Assembly: GCA_023397905.1 (NCBI GenBank)
Contig: JAEWSZ010000103.1
Coordinates: 1 to 58,710 of the forward strand
Reading direction: 5' to 3'
DNA from: Bacillota bacterium
Lineage (GTDB): Bacteria > Bacillota > Clostridia > Acetivibrionales > DSM-1351
DNA: 58,710 nt
The notes under the pieces are model-generated. The model was given only the letters and a program-made list of their open reading frames with translations, searched no databases and was not told the origin of the DNA. Within the stretch, counting starts at the first letter, position 1, and every line of letters begins with the position of its first letter. The position numbers and the translations under genes are program-made. Positions 53,234-58,710 of the stretch are shown here, piece after piece.

Positions 53234-53856
53234 TATGCGTACACCTCCTCGACCTTTTGGGCAGCTTCCTTGGTTATGATGAATTTGTCATACTTCAGAA
53301 TGTCAAATACATTGAGAGTATTTACAAATGCAGTTTTAACTCCTGGAATATTTCTTGCAGACTTAACAACATTCTCATTCTGTGAATCAATTACAATCAA
53401 TGCACTTGAATCAATCTTCAGGCTGTTAAGAACGCCTACCATTGCTTTAGTCTTTATAGCTTCCAATGCCAGAGCATCAAGCACCAGGATCTCGTTTCCT
53501 GAAACCTTTGATGTCAATGCCGACTTCATTGCAATACGTTTAACCTTCTTTGGAAGAGTGTATCTATAGCTGCGGGGTTTAGGACCTAATACTATACCGC
53601 CCTTAATCCACTGAGCCGAACGGATACTGCCCTGTCTTGCACGGCCGGTACCCTTTTGTCTCCACGGCTTCTTTCCGCCGCCTCTGACCTCACTCTTGGT
53701 CTTTGTTGACTGGGTTCCCTGTCTTTTATTTGCTAACTGATTAACTACAGCAGCGTGAAGTACTTCTTTGTTTATGTCTGTACCAAAAACATTGTCGCTG
53801 AGCTGGATATCTCCAACCACTTCACCTTTCATGTTATATAAATCAACCTTTGGCAT
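53233..53856 (-). CDS. rplD: 50S ribosomal protein L4
   Basis: A 207-residue protein whose loop lines the exit tunnel: TKSEVRGGGKKPWRQKGTGR and ARQGSIRSAQWIKGGIVLGP. In Gammaproteobacteria L4 represses the S10 operon; in Bacillota this control is not established to the same degree. It follows rplC after a 226-base hairpin-rich spacer. Confidence 0.98.
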   Translation of the reverse strand: MPKVDLYNMKGEVVGDIQLSDNVFGTDINKEVLHAAVVNQLANKRQGTQSTKTKSEVRGGGKKPWRQKGTGRARQGSIRSAQWIKGGIVLGPKPRSYRYTLPKKVKRIAMKSALTSKVSGNEILVLDALALEAIKTKAMVGVLNSLKIDSSALIVIDSQNENVVKSARNIPGVKTAFVNTLNVFDILKYDKFIITKEAAQKVEEVYA

Positions 53857-53958
53857 GTGTTACTTCCTCCCTTCAATTTTAACGTAACGTATATGCCGGA
53901 ATGTATCCGCCACACACTCACACCGGCCTAAGCCAGCGTGTCCTGCTCCGCATGCCGG

Positions 53959-54079
53959 TTGAACAATATTCATTGTTCAACTTAATATATAGCCTCCTCC
54001 GAAATGAATTCGGCTGCCGAAAGAACTTCGGCATGGGCTCACGCTCTCGCGTGGTGTTTGAACAATATTCATTGTTCAA
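53959..54079. repeat. Pair of identical 22-bp palindromes with a third hairpin between them (rplC-rplD spacer)
   Basis: TTGAACAAT-ATTC-ATTGTTCAA occurs at 53959-53980 and again unchanged at 54058-54079, 99 bases apart in the same orientation. Between them are TGCCGAA / TTCGGCA (54015-54033) and a CACGC / GCGTG stem near 54040. The second palindrome ends three bases before the rplC stop region. The identical copies suggest either recent duplication or binding by one protein. Confidence 0.6.
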
Positions 54080-54082
54080 TTA

Positions 54083-54721
54083 TTATTTGCCGGTCTTGAC
54101 CGTATTTTTAATAACAAGCAATCCACCCTTAGGTCCCGGAACAGCTCCCCTAATAAGGATAAGGCTCCTGTCGCTATCCACCCTGACTACTTCAAGATTC
54201 TGAACAGTGGTGTTATCCAGACCCATGTGGCCCGGCAGCTTCTTGCCCTTGAATACTCTTGCAGGACTTGTGTTAGCGCTCATGGAACCAACTCTTCTGT
54301 GATACATGGAACCGTGAGTTTCCTTACCGCCTTTTTGGCCGTACCTCTTAATAGTACCCTGGAATCCCTTACCTTTTGAGATACCGCTCACATCAATTTT
54401 ATCTCCAGCCTGGAACATGTCCTCAGCCTTGATTTCCTGTCCTACTTCGAATCCTGAAACATCTTCAAACCTGAACTCCTTCAAATGCTTTGCCGGAGCC
54501 AGCTTGTTCTTTGAAAACTGTCCCAGGTCCGGTTTGTTGAGTTTCTTTTCCTGGACTTTTTCATATCCGACCTTAATAGCATCGTATCCGTCTGTTTCAA
54601 CTGTCTTCTTCTGAACAACAGTTAAAGGACCTGCTTCTACAACAGTTACCGGTATAACCAGACCATTTTCATCAAATATCTGTGTCATTCCGATTTTTTT
54701 AGCTATCATTGCTTTTTTCAT
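54083..54721 (-). CDS. rplC: 50S ribosomal protein L3
   Basis: A 212-residue early-assembly protein. AMIAKKIGMTQIFDENGLVI, SKGKGFQGTIKRYGQKGGKE and RVFKGKKLPGHMGLDNTTVQ are conserved, including the glutamine-bearing loop near the peptidyl-transferase centre. It follows rpsJ by about 110 bases, a spacer with a GCGA-CAC / GTG-TCGC hairpin at 54761-54779. Confidence 0.98.
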   Translation of the reverse strand: MKKAMIAKKIGMTQIFDENGLVIPVTVVEAGPLTVVQKKTVETDGYDAIKVGYEKVQEKKLNKPDLGQFSKNKLAPAKHLKEFRFEDVSGFEVGQEIKAEDMFQAGDKIDVSGISKGKGFQGTIKRYGQKGGKETHGSMYHRRVGSMSANTSPARVFKGKKLPGHMGLDNTTVQNLEVVRVDSDRSLILIRGAVPGPKGGLLVIKNTVKTGK

Positions 54722-54832
54722 TTTTAAATTACCTCCTATGGTTATTGGTTCATATTTTCCGCGAGCACACGGTGTTCGCTATGAACATGACCTTTGTTAC
54801 CCTGGCACAAAGAGCTAAAGCTCTTCTTAAGA

Positions 54833-55144
54833 TTAGAGTTTGATCTCTATGTCTACACCAGCTGGAAGATCCAGTCTCATCAATGCGTCAACAGTCTTAG
54901 GCGTCGGCAAGAGGATATCAATCAATCTCTTGTGAGTTCTCATTTCAAACTGCTCTCTTGAGTCCTTGTATTTGTGGGGAGCTCTTAAGATTGTAATAAT
55001 CTCTTTTTCAGTGGGCAGCGGCACAGGTCCTGAAACCTTTGCTCCTGTCCTCTTGGCAGTATCAACGATCTTCTCGGCTGATTGATCCAACACCTGATGA
55101 TCGAACGCTTTTAACCTGATGCGTATTTTCTGTTTGTTTGACAT
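54833..55144 (-). CDS. rpsJ: 30S ribosomal protein S10 (NusE)
   Basis: A 103-residue protein of the 30S head that also joins NusB in transcription antitermination. KIRIRLKAFDHQVLDQSAEK, VSGPVPLPTEKEIITILRAP and EMRTHKRLIDILLPTPKTVD are conserved. It is the first gene of the long ribosomal operon. Unlike many relatives, no tuf gene is directly upstream. Confidence 0.98.
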   Translation of the reverse strand: MSNKQKIRIRLKAFDHQVLDQSAEKIVDTAKRTGAKVSGPVPLPTEKEIITILRAPHKYKDSREQFEMRTHKRLIDILLPTPKTVDALMRLDLPAGVDIEIKL

Positions 55145-55189
55145 ACATAAACCTCCTCGTACGTTTTATTGTGAGAACTTAAGTTCTAA

Positions 55190-55216
55190 GAACTTTAACT
55201 GTGATATCTAAAGTTC
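55190..55216 (-). promoter_or_regulatory. Leader stem near rpsJ with a competing partner
   Basis: GAACTTTA and TAAAGTTC form a stem; the neighbouring palindrome GAACTTAAGTTC (55175-55186) carries the same GAACTT/AAGTTC words, so alternative pairings are possible. It lies 30-70 bases upstream of the rpsJ start and could switch access to the start region. Confidence 0.4.
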
Positions 55217-55280
55217 CTTGGTTACGTACAACAAGCATTTGTCTGTACACTATGCCGGGTGTTTCATAATGTTTTATATA

Positions 55281-55326
55281 AAAACCCAGGATCGTTTTTA
55301 TCCAAATGGACAAACTTACCCTGGGC
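55281..55326 (-). terminator. Attenuator-like intrinsic terminator in the S10 operon leader
   Basis: On the minus strand GCCCAGG and CCTGGG close a long hairpin with inner pairs TCCA / TGGA, followed by TTTTTATAT. It lies about 140 bases upstream of rpsJ and roughly 210 bases downstream of the predicted promoter, so it would cut transcription before the ribosomal genes unless read through. Confidence 0.75.
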
Positions 55327-55535
55327 ATTTAAAGCAATTATATTACACAGCAATATAAAACCTAAATGTACAGTGACTTGTCGCCCGGTTTCTTGAATCG
55401 GACATTCTCAGCAAAAGTTACCTATCACGTGAAACCTGATCTCAATGGACCTCGGCTTCAAAGGAACTTTAAGTCCCAATGAGCTTTAGCTCTGGATAGC
55501 AATCTCCTGCGTCATCGTATGCCTTCGCCACAACA
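55327..55535 (-). ncRNA. Structured 5' leader of the S10 operon (candidate regulatory RNA)
   Basis: The region between promoter and attenuator is non-coding and has paired segments: CTCATTGGGAC with GTCCATTGAG, GAGCTAAAGCTC, and AATATTGCTG...CAATATAAAACC-type arms. With the attenuator it makes a leader of about 390 bases. A ribosomal protein or NusB/NusE-type antitermination could act here. It matched no riboswitch or T-box motif that I could recognise. Confidence 0.45.
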
Positions 55536-55541
55536 TTCAAT

Positions 55542-55570
55542 ATTTTACTACACTTTATATACATTTGCAA
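55542..55570 (-). promoter_or_regulatory. Sigma-A promoter of the S10 operon
   Basis: TTGCAA (55565-55570) and TAAAAT (55542-55547) are 17 bases apart on the minus strand, with A/T-rich runs upstream (TTAAAAAAAA) that look like an UP element. It is the only strong promoter seen before rpsJ. Confidence 0.7.
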
Positions 55571-55889
55571 GGATTTTTTTTAATATATAATCACAAAATT
55601 TTACCTGGAATAAATGCCTTTGGAATATATCTCGGAGCATATTACTTTTTTTCCCATATTGGCATTATTTTCATGATTTTATTACATGTTTCATTGCAAA
55701 TTTTCCAATTGTAATTTATACTTAATATAAATTAAATATAAAGCACTAATTTTTATATACTATACACCATTTATTTACTCCCTTTTATCCTTTATTTATT
55801 CACACTATTGTTTATGCTCAAAAGATTTAACTCCCCATAACAGCTTTTTGGATGAAAGTCAAATTCCGTTGGAAAACAGCTAATGTTAT

Positions 55890-55936
55890 TTGACTTGTAA
55901 AACATTAAATATATTATCACCGGAAACACTCCGGTG
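55890..55936 (+). promoter_or_regulatory. Promoter and leader hairpin for the helical-repeat protein gene
   Basis: TTGACT (55890-55895) and TATTAT (55912-55917) have a 16-base spacer on the plus strand. Directly after them CACCGGA / TCCGGTG (55918-55936) forms a perfect 7-bp stem at the expected start of the transcript. The rest of 55571-56015 is AT-rich; the 62-codon minus-strand frame at 55792-55980 has no ribosome binding site and does not look real. Confidence 0.55.
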
Positions 55937-56015
55937 ACATGACATCCGGCAGAGGCGTACTTGAATTTATGCATTAACATGCATTAATAAAAAAATAAAA
56001 ATGGGAGTGTTTAAA

Positions 56016-56354
56016 ATGTTTGGTAGCAAAGCAGAGAAAATTGAAAAATTAGTACTAAAAGGCAAGTGGGATGATCTCGGCGACAAGTACATAAACGCTG
56101 ATACCGAGACACGGCTCATTCTGGCACAGGAATGTGCAAAGTCAACAGACTACAAAGTAAATAGTATACTGTCAATACTGCTTCGTGATCCTGACGAAAA
56201 TGTGAAATTGACAGCGATCAAATCCATCGGCGTTACCGGCACGGATCGTGAAACAGCACAATTGGAATGGCTCTCATCAAATACGCCCGACAACAAGACG
56301 GAAATCCTGGCTGCTCTTCAGGAATCTATTTTAAAGGTCAGAGGAAAAAAATAA
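56016..56354 (+). CDS. Small HEAT-like helical-repeat protein
   Basis: The ATG of MFGSKAEKIEKLVLKGKWDD is used because GGGAGTG lies seven bases before it, giving 112 residues. The protein is all helix; RDPDENVKLTAIKSIGVTGT looks like one HEAT repeat (a helix-turn-helix with a conserved Asp/Val pattern). Such proteins bind other proteins. No neighbour shares its direction. It ends at a terminator. Confidence 0.65.
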   Translation: MFGSKAEKIEKLVLKGKWDDLGDKYINADTETRLILAQECAKSTDYKVNSILSILLRDPDENVKLTAIKSIGVTGTDRETAQLEWLSSNTPDNKTEILAALQESILKVRGKK

Positions 56355-56377
56355 AAACATTGTCTACATATGTTATT

Positions 56378-56424
56378 AAATCCACCCGGGAAATTTTTAA
56401 AGTCTCACTCAGGTGGATTTTTTA
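56378..56424 (+). terminator. Terminator after the helical-repeat protein gene
   Basis: AAATCCACC and GGTGGATTT pair across 25 bases and are followed by TTTT. It also lies close to the end of the convergent membrane-protein gene and may serve both. Confidence 0.85.
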
Positions 56425-56468
56425 CATCTGTTTGGATCGCATAACTTCTACCGGCGGTTGTAACCTTT

Positions 56469-57137
56469 TTAAAAATGAAACCGTCTTTTAAGTTCGCTTT
56501 TTATTGTTTTATCTCCGAATATCGTCATTCCCACCAATACGCTAAAGGAAATTGCAGTCGCTACTACCGTGGGTATAAGAATTTCAATCAGGCCACAGAG
56601 ATATAATATTCCTGGTATCAGTCCCAGGACAGCTATCACAATCTGGTTTAAAACATAGGTATGCCAGTACATGCGGTTGACAATGATTAATATTAAAACG
56701 GAAATATTGGCCAGCATTATAATCTCCGGTATTACATAGTTCACGGACCAGCCTTTGTATCCTGTGGCATAATCCATTATTGCTGAGAGAATAGATATGC
56801 ATACTACCTGTATCAAAATGTGTGAAGCAATATTTCTGTTGCGTCTTATTGAATAAGCCATTATCACCCAGAAATAAATTATTGCCGATATTGTAATGGC
56901 CGACCAGATTACACCCGTATATGTCATATAATTTGTTACAGCCGTTGTGGCGGCGACTACTACGGATATGAACAGAAATGTCCTTTTTATGATATTGTAT
57001 TTATGCAGATTCACTTCTATTTCTGGGTAAACTCTTTCCGTCGGTCCGCTTCCTGTATCGGTCAGAAATGTTCTGCATAATGGGCATATTTTGTTATCTC
57101 CATGCACCTTAACTCCGCATCTTTTACAGAACTTCAT
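56469..57137 (-). CDS. Zinc-ribbon membrane protein, DUF6320-like
   Basis: About 222 residues from MKFCKRCGVKVHGDNKICPL. C4, C7, C18 and C21 make a zinc ribbon, followed by six membrane helices (about 50-215). The pattern matches DUF6320 proteins as I remember them. The start overlaps the acyltransferase gene by 14 bases, so the two are made together. It may anchor or assist that enzyme at the membrane; function unproven. Confidence 0.75.
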   Translation of the reverse strand: MKFCKRCGVKVHGDNKICPLCRTFLTDTGSGPTERVYPEIEVNLHKYNIIKRTFLFISVVVAATTAVTNYMTYTGVIWSAITISAIIYFWVIMAYSIRRNRNIASHILIQVVCISILSAIMDYATGYKGWSVNYVIPEIIMLANISVLILIIVNRMYWHTYVLNQIVIAVLGLIPGILYLCGLIEILIPTVVATAISFSVLVGMTIFGDKTIKSELKRRFHF

Positions 57138-58413
57138 TGTTAACACCATTGCTTTCTATTGCAACATCTATCCCATGACTTGAAAGATGGCGGAAAAATG
57201 TTCTTTGCAAATATGGATCCCTTAAGATCGACGTAAATGTAAAAACCAGTTTATTATCAAAAGAACAGATCGTACATTTTACAGGCTCTGACTTGGATAC
57301 TCCCATCAAAGCTTCAAATGAATCAATATATTCTTTGAATTCATCGTGAACTTCAATTATGCCAAGATTGGAAAGCACTGCCGAATTTGCTTTCTTAGAA
57401 GCAATATATGCTATTTTTACACCTATATCTTTAACGAATAACGGTGCAATACGAACAAAAATATTTTTCTCGGTTGATACGTTATCTGAAATTGTCTGTG
57501 TCAAATGCTCTTTTGTAAGCTGTTTCTCAAATTGTGCGGAAATAAGCTCCAGCATTTCATCAAAAGTATATGCGCTCTCTGTAATGTTAATCCCAACATT
57601 TATATATGAAAAAAAATTCATTTCGGTAGTAGAGTTGAAAAACCCCCGCAAATTAACAGGTATATTGATTTGTATAGGATTTTTATGAGGTTGTTCATTT
57701 AAATATTCCTTGTATATACACCAAATCATCAACGTGGCTACATACTGCGTAATACTGACTTTCTTACTTCTGCAAAGTTCCTGCATTTCCGTTATTCTGA
57801 CATGTCCATGAATAACACCCATTGTAAATACAGGGAGCATGTCCCCTCTTAATTTATATGCTTTCCGGGATTTGTACCTGACGTATGAAAGTTTTTTGTA
57901 ATTTTTATGATAGCTGTCTTCAACATCCGACACAACATCAACAATTTGAAGTTCCAAAGAACTTTGCGGCAAAACATCCCGGTTAGAAAGCTTTATATAA
58001 TTATAGGTCAATGCTTTCAAGAATCTTATGGCACCCATTCCATCAGTGATCGCATGGAAAACTTCCAGATTGATACGCCTTCCGAAATATGTAACTTTGA
58101 AAAGGATTTGATTATTTGTGTTCGGATCTATAAATGCACAGGGATATGCCTGCTCCCTTTCAACCCGCGGCAGCTTTTTGTTTGTTTCAAAATAATGCCA
58201 GAACACTCCGTGTTTTAGTTTTACGGCAAAGGAATCAAACCAGGGCAAGGTATTATTTAATGCTTCCTGCAGCAAATCCTCATTAATCTCTTCCTTTAAC
58301 CGCACCGCGACTCTGTACACGCTGCTGTAGTTCTTATTTGATATTACAGGAAAAACATTGGCCGTATTGTCAAGCTTGTGCCACATTGTTTCAGAATTCA
58401 TTTTGTTTCTCAT
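57124..58413 (-). CDS. Condensation/WES-type acyltransferase (alcohol acetyltransferase-like)
   Basis: A 429-residue cytoplasmic protein. HAITDGMG with H120 and D124 is the catalytic HxxxDG of CoA-dependent acyltransferases and condensation domains; INIPVNLRGFFNST is the usual second block (a NxR loop) near 245. It would transfer an acyl group to an alcohol or amine; the acceptor is not known. AAGGAG lies ten bases before the ATG. It is co-transcribed with the zinc-ribbon membrane protein. Confidence 0.8.
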   Translation of the reverse strand: MRNKMNSETMWHKLDNTANVFPVISNKNYSSVYRVAVRLKEEINEDLLQEALNNTLPWFDSFAVKLKHGVFWHYFETNKKLPRVEREQAYPCAFIDPNTNNQILFKVTYFGRRINLEVFHAITDGMGAIRFLKALTYNYIKLSNRDVLPQSSLELQIVDVVSDVEDSYHKNYKKLSYVRYKSRKAYKLRGDMLPVFTMGVIHGHVRITEMQELCRSKKVSITQYVATLMIWCIYKEYLNEQPHKNPIQINIPVNLRGFFNSTTEMNFFSYINVGINITESAYTFDEMLELISAQFEKQLTKEHLTQTISDNVSTEKNIFVRIAPLFVKDIGVKIAYIASKKANSAVLSNLGIIEVHDEFKEYIDSFEALMGVSKSEPVKCTICSFDNKLVFTFTSILRDPYLQRTFFRHLSSHGIDVAIESNGVNNEVL

Positions 58414-58503
58414 TTATTTGCTGCTCCTTACATGTTCTTTATTCCAGAACTTAAGGAATCCATGAACATAATAATATTCTCCGTTTCTGCTGCCTCAATG
58501 CTC

Positions 58504-58532
58504 ATTTTACGTTTACATCAGGTTAATGTCAA
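58504..58532 (-). promoter_or_regulatory. Promoter of the acyltransferase operon with a dyad in the spacer
   Basis: TTGACA (58527-58532) and TAAAAT (58504-58509) are 17 bases apart on the minus strand. TTGACATTA and TGATGTAAA between and around them are a near-palindrome, resembling sites of MerR-family regulators, though those promoters usually have a 19-20 base spacer. No MerR gene is nearby. Confidence 0.55.
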
Positions 58533-58593
58533 GGCTCTAAGAATTCAGGCTCTGTTCCATAAACATAGTATCTCATTTTCCCGCAACATAAAA

Positions 58594-58625
58594 CAAAGCT
58601 TTAAGCGTTTCCGCTTAAAGCTTTG
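58594..58625 (-). terminator. Terminator of the rRNA operon
   Basis: CAAAGCTTTAAGCG and CGCTTAAAGCTTTG form a perfect 14-bp stem with a TTTC loop; on the minus strand it is followed by TTTTATGTT. It lies nine bases past the 5S rRNA end. Confidence 0.85.
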
Positions 58626-58633
58626 ATATAAAT

Positions 58634-58710
58634 CTGGCAGAGACTTACTTTCCCGGGCCGTTTCCAGCCAAGTATTATCAGCACTGAGATGCTTAACTGC
58701 CGTGTTCGGT
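58634..58710 (-). rRNA. rrf: 5S ribosomal RNA (3' part; gene continues beyond window)
   Basis: On the minus strand the sequence begins ACCGAACACGGCAGTTAAGC, the highly conserved loop B/C region of 5S rRNA, and continues to a 3' end pairing near CTCTGCCAG. About 77 of roughly 117 bases are seen. It marks the distal end of an rRNA operon outside the window. Confidence 0.93.

Noticed and set aside
55327..55535. T-box or known riboswitch in the S10 leader
   Set aside because: No T-box sequence or recognisable riboswitch core was found; kept only as a structured leader.
55792..55980. 62-codon minus-strand frame between rpsJ and the helical-repeat gene
   Set aside because: It overlaps the plus-strand promoter and hairpin and lacks a ribosome binding site.

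Overview
The window comes from a low-to-moderate GC member of the Clostridia (Bacillota), probably from the cellulolytic cluster around Ruminiclostridium, Acetivibrio and Pseudobacteroides. This rests on gene order and protein style: a complete S10-spc-alpha ribosomal operon, zinc-binding forms of S4, S14, L24, L36 and adenylate kinase, a KOW-domain protein between map and infA, an ECF transporter module after rplQ, and purine-rich ribosome binding sites. The species is inferred only loosely; no database search was possible.

Layout from left to right. 1-1548 is the 5' part of a secreted parallel beta-helix glycosidase-like protein. 1694-1881 is a MITE-like inverted-repeat element that touches the stop codon of an AlwI-type restriction endonuclease; behind that gene lies its fused two-domain adenine methyltransferase (to 6018). 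6464-9774 is a redox/electrophile-stress cluster (flavoprotein, an F420-reductase-like gene remnant, SDR, Dabb, nitroreductase) under an Rrf2-type regulator with two matching TGTAAC-N7-GTTACA operators. 9808-23127 is an envelope locus: a seven-gene minus-strand operon (two ABC-2 permeases, an amidase, an intact ABC ATPase, an ABC ATPase lacking most catalytic residues, a surface protein with four repeats, and an FtsX/MacB-like permease), divergent from an OmpR-type two-component system and three exported proteins. An HD-domain phosphohydrolase follows.

24480-26444 holds rpsI, rplM and truA. 26588-33625 is a carbohydrate ABC importer with a YesM/YesN-type two-component system, lying between truA and ecfT, which are commonly neighbours. 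A second, longer and nested copy of the MITE-like element lies inside that importer operon. 33951-37330 holds ecfT, ecfA2 and ecfA1, with an opposite-strand RsmC-like methyltransferase between the two ATPase genes. 37618-55144 is the alpha-spc-S10 operon read right to left, from rpsJ to rplQ, and includes secY, adk, map, infA and rpmJ. Several spacers hold strong hairpins, and a 76-bp tandem repeat precedes rplF. The S10 leader has a consensus-like promoter and an intrinsic terminator-like attenuator; tuf is not upstream of rpsJ.

The right end holds a small helical-repeat protein, an acyltransferase/zinc-ribbon membrane protein pair, and the terminator and 3' end of a 5S rRNA gene, so an rRNA operon lies just outside.

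The best candidate for an undescribed system is the 9.8-23.1 kb envelope locus, because it combines two ABC modules, a predicted ATPase-dead nucleotide-binding protein, a repeat-bearing anchored protein, a cell-wall amidase and a dedicated two-component system. The second is the family of long inverted-repeat elements at 1694-1881 and 28301-28712.
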